A stretch of 64,000 nucleotides of DNA from JANXQG01 sp963719885 (GTDB lineage Bacteria > Planctomycetota > Planctomycetia > Pirellulales > Thermoguttaceae), in contig CAVRDP010000018.1 in NCBI GenBank assembly GCA_963719885.1, positions 310,001 to 374,000 on the forward strand. Reading direction: 5' to 3'. A program made the translations under genes and the position numbers. Shown piece by piece: positions 1-8,720 of this stretch (positions are counted from its first letter, which is position 1; each line of letters starts with the position of its first letter). The notes beneath the pieces were generated by a model. The model was not told the origin of the DNA. It did no database searches and saw nothing but the letters and a program-made list of their open reading frames with translations.

Positions 1-484
1 ACGGCCTGGGGATTGCCGCCGGCATTCAGGAAATGGCCCGGCAGAGCGACGTCATCTACATGGCCAATTATGCGCAAACGGTGAACGTGATTGGCTGCAT
101 CAAGACCAGCAAGACGGCGGCCGCGTTCGAGACAACCGGTCTGGTGCTGAAGCTCTACCGGGCCCATTTCGGCGTCCTGCCCGCCGCCACGCAGTGTGCT
201 CGGCCCTTGGACGCCCAGGCGGCTTGGAGTACGGATCGCAAGACGCTCACCCTTGCCGTGGTGAATCCGAGCCCGGAGGCGATTGAAGCACCGTTGGCGG
301 TCAAAGGGGCGGAGCTCACGGGCGCGGCGCCTGCTGGCAAATTGCCGGCGCCGATCCCATGATCTACAACGACCCTGGCAAGCCGCCGAAGGTGGCGATT
401 GTGGAGTCGCAGGTCCGCGGCGCGACAGACAAGCTTGCGTTGGCGCCCTATAGCGTGACGCTGTTCGCGCTCGACGTGAAGTAG
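1..484 (+). pseudogene. GH51 alpha-L-arabinofuranosidase, C-terminal part, frameshifted
   Basis: The window opens inside this gene in frame 3. The visible part runs through SDVIYMANYAQTVNVIG and a C-terminal beta-sandwich, the usual end of secreted or cytoplasmic GH51 arabinofuranosidases that release terminal L-arabinose from plant polymers. The frame closes at a TGA at 360-362. The missing tail, MIYNDPGKPPKVAIVES and onwards to VTLFALDVK, continues in another frame at 359-484, so one indel lies around 340-358. The product would end at the TAG at 482-484. Family assignment rests on the tail only, without the catalytic barrel. Confidence 0.72.
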
Positions 485-678
485 TTGGATTGATAGTTGC
501 GCGGCCCTGAAAGCTGGGGCCGTCCGCAGGTTCGGAAATCGCTTTCGCCGAGGCAGCGGCATAAGAGCAGAAGGCGGGATAGATCCGTACTTGTCTGAAC
601 GCGGCGCGCAAGTAAAATAGCCTTCCGTTTGAGAAAAGTATTCCCGATCGACCCGAGGTCTCAAGAAACAAGATTCCC

Positions 679-936
679 ATGACTGTGCCACTGCCTGATG
701 AATTGCGAAACGTCGTCGTTACTAATCCCGGAGAATTCTTGGAGTTGGTTGACGAGCGGACGCATGCGGCCTTCGTGCTCGTCCCGGCTGAAGAGTTTCA
801 TCGCCTGAAGGCTGCGGCCGATGATGATCTCGCGGATACCTATCGCGCTCAAATCGAATCGGCAATGCGAGCCGGATGGGGCGACCCTATAATGGACGAA
901 TACAATGACTACGATGCACATCGAGGCCAGAAATGA
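679..936 (+). CDS. Antitoxin candidate partnered with a MazF-type toxin
   Basis: This 85-residue acidic protein starts MTVPLPDELRNVVVTNPGEF. It directly precedes a MazF/PemK-like gene and its stop overlaps that gene's start in an ATGA junction at 933-936, the classic toxin-antitoxin arrangement. The sequence resembles small prevent-host-death or AbrB-like antitoxins in size and in its C-terminal acidic, tyrosine-rich tail (EYNDYDAH), which could occupy the toxin's RNA-binding groove. No decisive DNA-binding motif is visible. The role is inferred mainly from position, so the exact antitoxin family is open. Confidence 0.65.
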   Translation: MTVPLPDELRNVVVTNPGEFLELVDERTHAAFVLVPAEEFHRLKAAADDDLADTYRAQIESAMRAGWGDPIMDEYNDYDAHRGQK

Positions 937-1292
937 TCTTGAGACGTGGCGATATTGTGCTGGCTGATCTGCCCTATAGCGATCAAACCGGCAGCAAGAT
1001 TCGCCCAGCACTCGTGGTCCAGTGCAATCGGAATAATGACAGACTGGATGACGTTATCCTTGTTTTGATTACCAGCGTCATTGGGCGAGCTAGTACGGAA
1101 TCCACGCAACTGCTCGTAGAGGTTGGTACCCCGGAAGGACAGTTGTCTGGGCTTCTTCGCGATTCTGCCGTGAAATGCGAACACCTCGTCACGCTCGACC
1201 GTGGTTTGGTCAACCGCGTAATCGGTAAATTTCCTCCCGGCGTTATGAGAAATGTCGACCAATGTCTGAAGGAATTTCTCGGTTTAACCTGA
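933..1292 (+). CDS. MazF/PemK-family mRNA interferase
   Basis: This 119-residue protein has the MazF/PemK fold signature at its start: RRGDIVLADLPYSDQ followed by KIRPALVVQ. Next come a hydrophobic strand, ILVLITSV, and the conserved late strand CEHLVTLDRGLV. Family members are sequence-specific endoribonucleases that cleave mRNA when the antitoxin is degraded. Length is normal and the gene overlaps its predicted antitoxin by 4 bp, which implies translational coupling. No separate promoter is apparent, so both should be expressed from upstream of position 679. Confidence 0.85.
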   Translation: MILRRGDIVLADLPYSDQTGSKIRPALVVQCNRNNDRLDDVILVLITSVIGRASTESTQLLVEVGTPEGQLSGLLRDSAVKCEHLVTLDRGLVNRVIGKFPPGVMRNVDQCLKEFLGLT

Positions 1293-1365
1293 CGATAAAT
1301 TTATCCGGTTCGCTAACGACCAACTCCCGCAATCGGCAACCAAGATGACTGGAGACCGATTTTAA

Positions 1366-2785
1366 GTGCGACCTTCCGCTCTTTCCGCCTTCCGCCTTCC
1401 GCCTTCCGCCTTGCTTTCCGACGCCCTCGCCATCTGGCATGCCGGACTCAACGCCGTCCGCTCCGATCAACTGGTGTGCGACGCGCTGCACGTTGAAGGG
1501 CCGCTGCTGGTCATTGGCGATGACGAGATCCCCGTGCGCAGCCTGCGGCGGATCGTCGTGGTCGGTGCGGGTAAGGCAGGCGCCGGCATGGCGGCAGGTG
1601 TGGAAGAAGCCCTGGGGCCGCGGTTGGCGGAAGAAAAGCAGCTTGCGGGCTGGATCAACGTACCCGCCGATTGCGTGCGCCCGCTGAAACGGATCCGCTT
1701 GCACGCGGCCCGGCCGGCAGGCGTGAACGAGCCGACTGCGGCCGGCGCGGCCGGCGCGACGGAAATCCTGAAGTTGATCGAGTCGCTCACGCCGGACGAC
1801 TTGTGCCTCTGCCTGCTCTCCGGCGGCGGTTCGGCCCTGCTGCCGGCGCCGGTGGACGCGATCACGCTGGAGGACAAGCTGGCTGTCACGCGGCACCTCA
1901 GTGCGGCCGGCGCGAATATCGAGCAACTCAATACGGTCCGCAAACAACTCAGCCGGATCAAAGGCGGAGGACTTGCCCGAGCCTGTCGCGCGGGACGGCT
2001 GGTTTCGCTGATCATCTCCGACGTGCTCGGCGATCCGCTGGACCTGATCGCCTCTGGACCAACGGTCGAAGACCGCGGCACCCTTGAGGCCGCGCTGGCC
2101 GTGCTCCGGCAGTTCTCCGCGTTTGAGGCGGGCATTCCGGCGGCCGTGTTCGCGTGGCTCCAGCGGCCACAGTCCGAGCGACGGCAACCGCCCAACTGCC
2201 GCGTAACGAACCTGGTGATCGGCAATAATGCCACGGCCGTCGATGCGGCGGGCAGGGAGGCCGAGCGACGGGGTTATTCCCATGCGATGATCAGCGCGCG
2301 GCAGTCGGAAGGCCAGGCGGAAGAGGTCGGCCGTCACCTGGCGGCCATGGCACGGCAGATGCGCGACGGGGCGGGCACCATGTACTCATGGTCGGCTTGC
2401 GGGTCGGGTCCGGATTGCCTGATCAGCGGCGGCGAACCCGTCGTGCGGCTGGTCGAAGCGTCGCGTCGCGGGCAAGGCGGGCGGAACCAGCAACTCGTGC
2501 TGGCAGCGCTGGAAACGTTTTGGGAAGAGGCGCGCGCGACGTGGCCTTTCTTTCCGGCGGGACCGACGGTGAGGACGGTCCCACCGACGCCGCGGGGGCA
2601 TTTTTCGACGCGGCCATTTTGCAGGCAGCCCGTAAACAGGGGCTATCGCCACAGGACTTTCTCGCCCGCAATGACGCCTATAACTTCTTCGCGCCCTGGA
2701 TGCGCTCTTGAAAACGGGGCCCACGCATACTAACGTATGCGATCTCCGCGTGGTATGCACGCGACACGAACCCCGAATGGTTTAG
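1366..2785 (+). pseudogene. gckA: Glycerate 2-kinase (GckA/TtuD, MOFRL family), two frameshifts
   Basis: It encodes an ATP-dependent kinase of D-glycerate in the serine and glyoxylate routes. The N-terminal DUF4147 region shows LCLLSGGGSALLPAP, then QLNTVRKQLSRIKGGGLA, then LIISDVLGDPLDLIASGP, all hallmarks of the family. The C-terminal MOFRL part lies in two other frames: VAFLSGGTDGEDGPTDAAG (about 2540-2690) and ALDALLKTGPTHTN (2693-2785, ending in TAG). Indels therefore fall near 2520-2540 and 2690. The start is uncertain: GTG at 1366 is preceded by nothing convincing and followed by a short ttccgcc tandem run. A dispersed ACCATG hairpin repeat (2373-2392) sits in frame within the coding region and adds the odd peptide GAGTMYSWSA. 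Confidence 0.85.
2373..2392 (-). repeat. Dispersed ACCATG hairpin repeat, copy 1 (inside gckA)
   Basis: Read on the minus strand this is ACCATGAGTACATGGTGCCC. The ACCATG...CATGGT arms form a small hairpin. The same 20-mer, with one R position (A or G), occurs at 43754-43773 (minus), 56965-56984 (plus) and 60024-60043 (plus). This copy keeps the glycerate kinase frame open. Confidence 0.8.
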
Positions 2786-2817
2786 GCCGCGGATGGAATT
2801 CGGATACAAAAATTTAC

Positions 2818-2892
2818 GCCACGGATGAAACACAGATGAAACACGGATTTTAAGAAGAAACTCCCGTGTTTCATCTGTGTTTCATCCGTGGC
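2818..2892. repeat. Perfect 29-bp inverted repeat between convergent genes
   Basis: Arms 2818-2846 and 2864-2892 are perfectly complementary around a 17-nt loop (left arm begins GCCACGGATGAAACAC). It lies between the end of gckA on the plus strand and glnB on the minus strand. It could end transcription in both directions, but it lacks U-tracts. The sequence also looks like the dispersed 'CCACGGATGAAAC' palindromes common in planctomycete and verrucomicrobial genomes. Confidence 0.8.
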
Positions 2893-2932
2893 CGGAATGC
2901 TATTCTTGGCGTTCCATCCTTGGCCTCTATTT

Positions 2933-3271
2933 TTAGACTGCCGGTTCGCCGGACTCGCCGGTGCGGATGCGGACGGCGTCCGTCACGTCGTAAACGAAGA
3001 TCTTGCCGTCGCCGACCTGGCCGGTGCGGGCGACCTCGCAAATCGTTTCGATTACGCCCGCCGCGTCTCCCGTGGCGACGACCACTTCGAGCTTGATCTT
3101 GGGGATGAAGTCGACGACGTATTCGGCCCCGCGGTACATTTCGGCATGGCCCTTTTGCCGTCCGAAGCCGGAGACTTCGGTGATGGTCATGCCTTTGATT
3201 CCACGACGATTCAGGGCGTCCTTGACGTCGTCCAGCTTGAAGTGGCGGATGATGGCTTCGATTTTTTTCAT
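2933..3271 (-). CDS. glnB/glnK: PII nitrogen regulatory protein
   Basis: This 112-residue PII signal protein has the normal length and start (MKKIEAIIRHFKLDDVKDAL). The T-loop is intact: GFGRQKGHAEMYRGAEY, with the uridylylation-site Tyr at 51. The C-terminal signature ARTGQVGDGKIFVYDV and the ATP-contacting RIRTGE are also present. It senses 2-oxoglutarate and ATP/ADP. It follows amtB by 39 bp on the same strand, so it is most likely the GlnK-type partner that plugs the ammonium channel when nitrogen is sufficient. The start is supported by family length. Confidence 0.95.
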   Translation of the reverse strand: MKKIEAIIRHFKLDDVKDALNRRGIKGMTITEVSGFGRQKGHAEMYRGAEYVVDFIPKIKLEVVVATGDAAGVIETICEVARTGQVGDGKIFVYDVTDAVRIRTGESGEPAV

Positions 3272-3310
3272 GATGGATGTTTCGGAAAAAGTGTGGATGG
3301 TGGGCCTAGG

Positions 3311-4747
3311 CTAGGCGTGCCGGCTGAGGGCGAAATCGGGATAAGCCAGCGCGCCGAGTTCGGGACCGTCGAGACCTTCCAGCTCGACGTCCCGCGAGAC
3401 GCGCATGGGTGAGTAACGATTGCTGATGTGGAACCAGGCCCAGGCGATGACCAGGCCGAAGACCACGAGCACTACGGCCCCGATCGCTTGGGCGGCCAAC
3501 TGGCCCGGGTCGCCGTAGAGCAAGCCGCGGACGCCGTCGATAGGGAACCGCGGGCGAGCGACGCCGTTGAAACCGGCGCCATACCTGCCGTTGGCGAAAA
3601 TACCCACGGAGAGCAGGCCCCACAGGCCGGCGACGCCGTGCACGGAGATCGCGCCCACCGGATCGTCGATGCCCCGCCGTTCCAACAGCAGCACGCTTAC
3701 GACCACTATGTTCCCGGCAACCGCGCCGATCAGTACCGCCGCCCAGGTGTCGACAAACGGGCAGGGACCGCTGACGGCGACCAGCCCGGCAATCATGCCG
3801 TTGCAGATCAACGTAGGATCGGGCTTCATTCGCTTGGCCGCCAGCAAGAGCATTGCGGCAAGCGTGCCGCCGACGGCTGCGAATGTCGTGTTGACCACGA
3901 CGCCGCTTAGCGAAAGATCGGTCCCGGAAAGCGCGCATCCGGCGTTCAAGGCAAACCAGCCGAAAGCCACGATCAGGCTGCCGAAGACGACCATCGGAAC
4001 GTGGTGGGCGGGCAGAGGTTGGGGACGGCCCGCACGATACTTTCCCACCCGCGGGCCGAGTAGCCAGGCGCCGACCAGCGCGATCACGCCTCCCAGACCA
4101 TGAATCACGCCGGCCCCCGAGAAATCGATCACCCCGTGGCCCAGTCGCCAGTTGAGTCCGATGCTGGCCAGCCAGCCACCGCCCCAGACCCAATTGGCGT
4201 AGAGCGTCAGGGGCAACACGACCCATAGACCATACAGGCAAAAGTTCTTCCACCGCCATCGTTCCACCATCGCCCCCGCCGGGATGAGGGCCGCTTTGTC
4301 GATCAGGGCCATCATAAAGAAGAAAAAGGCCAAGGCCCCGGCCTGGGTGGTGCTTTGTTCCATGCCCGCAAGGAAGAACCCCTTGGCGCCGATCAGACCG
4401 TAGGCATATCCGCCCGTTGCCTTGCCGGCGTCGTCCACCAGGGAAACGACTCCCAGGCCGCGATTGAGAATCGTTCCGGGCAGGTCCAGCGTGGCAGCCC
4501 AGCCCGGGGCCACGGCGCCGCTGGAGAAATTTCCCCAGCCTACGGCAAACCCGTAGACCCAAAAGGCGAGGCAACTCAGGGGGAAAATCATGAGGTTCAT
4601 GGTCACGGTGTTGAGCGCGTTCTTTGCTCGGCAGAAGCCCGTCTCGATCATGGCAAAGCCAATGTGCATGAACATTACCACGATTGCGGCCAAGACGAGC
4701 CAGATTACACCGTTGGTGGGCATGGAGGCCGATCGTGCAAAATACAT
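3311..4747 (-). CDS. amtB: Ammonium transporter AmtB
   Basis: This 478-residue inner-membrane ammonium channel has about eleven hydrophobic segments. It shows the Amt signature IGFAMIETGFCRAKNALNT near the N terminus, DFSGAGVIHGLGG with the first pore His, and SVHGVAGLWG with the second pore His. The start may be Met1 (4747) or Met9 (4723); the latter begins directly at the first membrane helix. The C-terminal tail (VELEGLDGPELGALAYPDF) is the usual Amt/PII contact region. It is the first gene of an amtB-glnK unit, a nitrogen-limitation operon in most bacteria. Confidence 0.95.
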   Translation of the reverse strand: MYFARSASMPTNGVIWLVLAAIVVMFMHIGFAMIETGFCRAKNALNTVTMNLMIFPLSCLAFWVYGFAVGWGNFSSGAVAPGWAATLDLPGTILNRGLGVVSLVDDAGKATGGYAYGLIGAKGFFLAGMEQSTTQAGALAFFFFMMALIDKAALIPAGAMVERWRWKNFCLYGLWVVLPLTLYANWVWGGGWLASIGLNWRLGHGVIDFSGAGVIHGLGGVIALVGAWLLGPRVGKYRAGRPQPLPAHHVPMVVFGSLIVAFGWFALNAGCALSGTDLSLSGVVVNTTFAAVGGTLAAMLLLAAKRMKPDPTLICNGMIAGLVAVSGPCPFVDTWAAVLIGAVAGNIVVVSVLLLERRGIDDPVGAISVHGVAGLWGLLSVGIFANGRYGAGFNGVARPRFPIDGVRGLLYGDPGQLAAQAIGAVVLVVFGLVIAWAWFHISNRYSPMRVSRDVELEGLDGPELGALAYPDFALSRHA

Positions 4748-5172
4748 GCCGTGCTTACAAGGGCGTAACTCGCAGATTGCAGGAAAGCCGTTGAAAGCCG
4801 TACGAAACGTGTCCAGACCACCGACATTATATGTCTGAACACGCTTAACGGTTGCGCAAGAAGTGCGCAGTGAATGTGCATTAAATCAAAAACCCCGGGT
4901 TTCAGCCCGCTACAATTATTTCCATTTCGATCGGTCGAGGGGAAGAAAAAGTCCCGAAACTGGACTCCTTGCCGTTCTTGTCGTAGAAAAAATCGTTCCA
5001 GACGTGGTAGGATTTCGGACGCGCGGCATTAAAAATGCTTACGTTGAGTGGGCCGAGTGAAACGAGTGCCACGATTCCGGATAATTGATGGTGGGACTCG
5101 CCGACCGTGCTGCGCACGGTGCCCGTCGGCCCACCCTACCTATCTGGGTCGAACGATTACCTATAAACTGCT
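4748..5172. other. Intergenic region between divergent amtB and the PP2C-kinase gene
   Basis: No gene is supported here. A minus-strand reading at 4902-5117 gives peptide-like text but has no start signal or recognised family. A hairpin with arms ACCGTGC (5104-5110) and GCACGGT (5114-5120) lies inside a larger GC-rich palindrome about 50 bp before the kinase gene. Promoters for both flanking genes should lie here, but none is convincing by eye. Confidence 0.6.
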
Positions 5173-6948
5173 ATGGAGCTTACCTACGCCTGGCTTACCT
5201 CTCCCGGTCCGGTGCGCCCCAACAACGAAGATTTCCTCGGGTTCTGGGAACCGGCCGACGAGGAACAGCGACGCAGCCACGGCGCGGTAGCCGTCATAGC
5301 CGATGGGGTGGGCGGACAGGATTGCGGCGAAGTCGCCAGCCAAATGTCGGTCGAGGTGGCCCTGCGGCTGTTTCGCGAGGCCAAGGAAAATATCTCCCCC
5401 CGCGATGTGCTGTGGAACGTGATCAATGCGGCGAATCTGGCCGTTTATGACAAGGGAATGGAACAGCGTGACAAGGGCCGCATGGCCACCACGTTGATTG
5501 TTTCCATTTTTCGCAATACCGAAGTCACCATCGGGCACGTCGGCGATAGCCGTGCCTACCTGGTGCAGGAAGGCAAGGCCCAGCAGATTACCGCCGACCA
5601 CACGTATGCCGCCATGCAGCAGAAGCTGGGGCTGATCTCAGCCCAGGATGCGGCCCACAGTGAAATGCGATCGATGCTCATGCGGAGCATCGGCCGCGAA
5701 CCTACCGTACAGGTCGACTTATACACCGTGCGGGTGAACCAGGGAGATTACATCGTCCAGTGTACCGACGGCGTTCATCAATTCCTGACCGAGGACGAGA
5801 TCTGCGAGATCGTCACGCACGCCCCGCCGGACGATGCCTGTAAACAACTCCTGGCCCTGGCGGAAAGGCGGGGGACCGACGATAATCTCACAGTGCAGGT
5901 CGTTCGCGTCGACCGCGTGGAAGAAATGATGGTCTACCGCGGTCTGCCCATTTACCGCGAGGTTTCCCAGCCTATGAGCCACGAAGTGGAAGTCGGTCAG
6001 ACGATCGACGAACGGTTTCAAATCACGGAGTTGATCAGCCGCAGCGGCATGGCCTCGATCTTCAAGGGGACCGACCTGCAGACCGGCGAAACCGTGGCCC
6101 TGAAGATCCCCTTCATGCAGTTCGAGAGCGACCCCGCCTTTTTCAGCCGCTTCCAGCGCGAGGAATCGATCGGCCGGAAACTGAAGCATCCCTACATCCT
6201 GCGGATCGTGCCCGTCGAAGACAAAAGTCGTCCCTATATCGCCATGGAGTTCCTCCAGGGGCGGACCTTGCGGAGCGTGATGCAAGGCGCGGAGCGGCTG
6301 CCGGTCAAGGACGCCTTGACGATTGCCAGTCGGATTTGCGAGGCCCTGGAATACCTCCATTCCCAGGAAGTGATTCACCGCGACTTGAAGCCGGAAAACA
6401 TCATGCTCTGCGACGACGGCAGCATCCGCGTCATGGATTTCGGCATTGCCAAGGCGGCCGGCCTGCGGCGACTGACCTTCGCCGGATTTTCGACCTCGAT
6501 GGGCACGCCCGACTACATGGCCCCCGAGCAGGTCAAAGGCAAACGCGGCGACGCTCGCACCGACATCTACAGCCTGGGCGTGATGCTCTACGAAATGGTG
6601 ACCGGGGCGACGCCTTTCGAGGGCAACAACCCCTACGCGATCATGAACGCCCGGCTGATCGGGGACCCGGTGGCGCCACGAAAGCACCTGCCCGAACTGC
6701 CGCCGGAGATCGAAGAGATCATTCTCCATGCCCTGGAACGCCAGCCGTTCGACCGCTATCCCACGGCCGCCGCCATGAAGCTGGAACTCGACGCCCCGGA
6801 GAAGGTGCAAGTGACGGGCCGTGCCGAGCGTCTGCGGCCGCCCACGATGTGGCAAAGCAACTGGCACAAGGTGCGGATGTACGTCCTGGCGATGCTGGTG
6901 CCCGTGCTCACCGTAATCATCCTATTGTTGCTGTTTCGCAAGAAGTAA
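5173..6948 (+). CDS. PP2C phosphatase-Ser/Thr protein kinase fusion, membrane-anchored
   Basis: This 591-residue protein joins opposing activities in one chain. Residues 1 to about 245 are a PP2C-type phosphatase with the metal-binding motifs RPNNEDF, VIADGVGG, VGDSRAYL and GTDDNLTV. Residues about 275-535 are a Hanks-type kinase with VALK (Lys311), HRDLKPEN (His402), DFG (Asp422) and GTPDYMAPEQ. The glycine loop is degenerate (ISRSGMASIF instead of GxGGMGxVY). A single C-terminal membrane helix (VLAMLVPVLTVIILLLLF, about 570-588) anchors it with both domains in the cytoplasm. RsbW/RsbV-like genes follow on the opposite strand, which suggests a partner-switching output, but no shared operon shows this. 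Confidence 0.93.
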   Translation: MELTYAWLTSPGPVRPNNEDFLGFWEPADEEQRRSHGAVAVIADGVGGQDCGEVASQMSVEVALRLFREAKENISPRDVLWNVINAANLAVYDKGMEQRDKGRMATTLIVSIFRNTEVTIGHVGDSRAYLVQEGKAQQITADHTYAAMQQKLGLISAQDAAHSEMRSMLMRSIGREPTVQVDLYTVRVNQGDYIVQCTDGVHQFLTEDEICEIVTHAPPDDACKQLLALAERRGTDDNLTVQVVRVDRVEEMMVYRGLPIYREVSQPMSHEVEVGQTIDERFQITELISRSGMASIFKGTDLQTGETVALKIPFMQFESDPAFFSRFQREESIGRKLKHPYILRIVPVEDKSRPYIAMEFLQGRTLRSVMQGAERLPVKDALTIASRICEALEYLHSQEVIHRDLKPENIMLCDDGSIRVMDFGIAKAAGLRRLTFAGFSTSMGTPDYMAPEQVKGKRGDARTDIYSLGVMLYEMVTGATPFEGNNPYAIMNARLIGDPVAPRKHLPELPPEIEEIILHALERQPFDRYPTAAAMKLELDAPEKVQVTGRAERLRPPTMWQSNWHKVRMYVLAMLVPVLTVIILLLLFRKK

Positions 6949-6963
6949 GAGGAAGAAATTCCA

Positions 6964-7117
6964 AATTCCAAATCCGAAATTCCAAACAAATTCCAAGCAA
7001 AAAATTCCAGGGTTCGAAAACGCCCCGAGCGAGAGAAAGGTTCGAAACTGGGCGTTTTGGATTTTTGTCTTTTGAATTTGTGATTTGTTTGATATTTGGT
7101 GTTTCGGATTTGGAATT
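6964..7117. repeat. Nested inverted-repeat element (MITE-like)
   Basis: Outer arms 6964-6979 (AATTCCAAATCCGAAA) and 7102-7117 are perfectly complementary over 16 bp. An inner pair, AAAACGCCC (7017-7025) and GGGCGTTTT (7050-7058), is also perfect. The AT-rich arms contrast with the GC-rich surroundings. No open reading frame is present. It separates the convergent kinase and rsbW-like genes and could act as a bidirectional terminator or be a non-autonomous mobile repeat. Confidence 0.65.
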
Positions 7118-7124
7118 TTCTCTG

Positions 7125-7628
7125 CTACGGGTTCTCCTTCGCGTCGCGCTCCTTCTCCATGGTCACGGCGTTTCCGCGGGCGTTGAACTCGACCCGCGAC
7201 ATAAAGGCCTTCATGAGCATCACGCCTCGTCCGCAGGGCGCGTGAAGCCGATCGCCGCTGGTGGGATCGGGCAGGGTCGAGGGATCGAACCCCCGGCCTT
7301 CGTCGGTGATCTCGATGTGAACCCGGTCACCGTCCAACAAGCAAACGAAGTGCACGTTCTTCCGTGCATCGGAGCCGTTGCCATGATGGATGGCGTTGAC
7401 CAGGGCCTCTTCCGTTGCCAAGTGGACCGCGAAGATGTCGCGTTGGTGCCAGTGCTGGACCTCGAGCTGGCCCAACATTTCGTCGAGGACCTGACGGGCC
7501 ACCACAGGATCGCTGGCAATCACCCGCTCGTAGCGCCAAAGCCACAGGTTGGTCATGGTAGTTTCCATGTCCCTGACAGCCACACAATCCAGGTCAAAAC
7601 CGCTTGCAGCAGGAACGATCGATTGCAT
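7125..7628 (-). CDS. RsbW-like anti-sigma factor / serine kinase (HATPase_c)
   Basis: This protein of up to 167 residues has a GHKL ATPase fold: N-box EEALVNAIHHGNG, G1 box DEGRGFDP and G2 region GRGVMLMKAF. Such proteins bind a sigma factor or another target and phosphorylate an RsbV-type antagonist on serine. It lies 11 bp downstream of the STAS antagonist gene on the same strand, forming a partner-switching pair. Translation may start at Met1 (7628), Met21 or Met25; the conserved domain starts only at about residue 25. No sigma factor gene is adjacent, so the target is unknown. Confidence 0.85.
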   Translation of the reverse strand: MQSIVPAASGFDLDCVAVRDMETTMTNLWLWRYERVIASDPVVARQVLDEMLGQLEVQHWHQRDIFAVHLATEEALVNAIHHGNGSDARKNVHFVCLLDGDRVHIEITDEGRGFDPSTLPDPTSGDRLHAPCGRGVMLMKAFMSRVEFNARGNAVTMEKERDAKENP

Positions 7629-7639
7629 GAATGGAGCGC

Positions 7640-7993
7640 CTAGAAGGCAGCCAGGGCGTCCGCTTCGTCTTCTTTGATATCGAAGAAGCGGTTGAGTTTA
7701 GTAATGGCGAAGACCTCGTAGATATTCGGCCCGATATTGGACAGTTTCAACACGCCACCTTGGGCCTTGACCTTCCGGTCCAGGGTGATCAGTTTGCCCA
7801 GGGCCGCACTGCCGAGGAAATCGACTGTCGAAAAATTCAAGAGCAACTTCTCACGCTTGTCGTTCTCCACCAGGCTGAACATCTCGCTGCCGAGCTCCTG
7901 GATATCGATGTCTTCGGTAATCCGGCGGCTACGGAAGCGCACGACCGTCACGTCGCCGACTTCCGTCACCTCCAGGCGTTGATATGCGGGCAT
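7640..7993 (-). CDS. STAS-domain anti-sigma factor antagonist (RsbV/SpoIIAA-like)
   Basis: This 117-residue single STAS domain contains the phosphorylatable Ser62 in VDFLGSAALGKLITL. It is followed by GGVLKLSNIGPNIYEVF, the usual strand-helix pattern of SpoIIAA. When unphosphorylated it should bind the RsbW-like kinase encoded just downstream and free that kinase's target. PP2C phosphatases reactivate such antagonists, so the PP2C-kinase fusion encoded nearby is a plausible but unproven controller. About 230 bp of featureless DNA separate this gene from the next one upstream. Confidence 0.88.
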   Translation of the reverse strand: MPAYQRLEVTEVGDVTVVRFRSRRITEDIDIQELGSEMFSLVENDKREKLLLNFSTVDFLGSAALGKLITLDRKVKAQGGVLKLSNIGPNIYEVFAITKLNRFFDIKEDEADALAAF

Positions 7994-8227
7994 CGAAAGA
8001 AACTCCTGCTTGGGATCGCGTTCGAAAAAAACGGAGCGCGCCGAGTGAACTTGCCAACGCCGTCAAAACCGCAACCATGCGCCCTTGGCAATCTCGCGTG
8101 TTGTGTCAGCCTGGGGAAAATTGGGCGATTTTCCGGCGCAACTCCTTCACTATGGTAGCGAACCGGTTCGGGGGGGTCAAGTCGCCTTTGACCCGGATTA
8201 TTCGTAAACTGTACTGAAGAATCCTTG

Positions 8228-8518
8228 CTAACCGCTGCCTTTGGGCATCGCCAAGGCGTGCAAGCCACCAACGAGACCTAAGGATAGAAACGCCCATCCG
8301 AGCCATTCTGGTGGGTGGATAACGCGATTGATCGCGGCGCCCGTCACCGGGGCCAGCACCGAAGTCTGGGCACTGACGCTGATCAACGGATGGTCGGTCC
8401 GCTCAGCAAGGAATCTGGCGCAGGGCTCCTTGAGCTCCAGCGAGTCGATTTGGAGATACTGGAGGCCCAGGAGAAACAGGATTATTCCGAACCCGAAGTA
8501 CTGATTACGTGTGATTTC
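8228..8518 (-). CDS. Small membrane protein, unknown
   Basis: This protein of about 96 residues starts MEITRNQYFGFGIILFLLG. Two hydrophobic segments, one at residues 8-21 and one near the C terminus (LGWAFLSLGLVGGLHALAM), frame a short hydrophilic loop. An upstream in-frame Met exists at 8560 but adds a non-hydrophobic leader. I do not recognise a family. It stands alone between the rsbV-like gene and the divergent acyl-ACP synthetase. Confidence 0.5.
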   Translation of the reverse strand, partial: EITRNQYFGFGIILFLLGLQYLQIDSLELKEPCARFLAERTDHPLISVSAQTSVLAPVTGAAINRVIHPPEWLGWAFLSLGLVGGLHALAMPKGSG

Positions 8519-8720
8519 CATATTCCCACCTTCCAGGGGAGCGGATGGTTGGGCAAACAAACACCGTGGCGATATGCTAGTCTAACACTCACTGGTGCAC
8601 CACGCTTCGGTTTTTGGACCCTAGCGGCAGCAAATTTCCCGCTGGACGGTCGTTTCGTAACGGGAAGAGCGGAAGTAACGGCTTGATGTTCTGGCAGGTT
8701 GTTGCGAAAGAGGCGATTCC

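Noticed and set aside
3306..4574. 422-codon frame on the same strand as amtB and long plus-strand frames opposite it
   Set aside because: Arg/Gly-rich shadows of the amtB reading frame.
4902..5117. Minus-strand 71-codon frame with natural-looking text (SYHVWNDFFYDKNGKESSFG)
   Set aside because: No start signal, no recognised family and embedded in a hairpin-rich intergenic region; could be a relic but not supportable.
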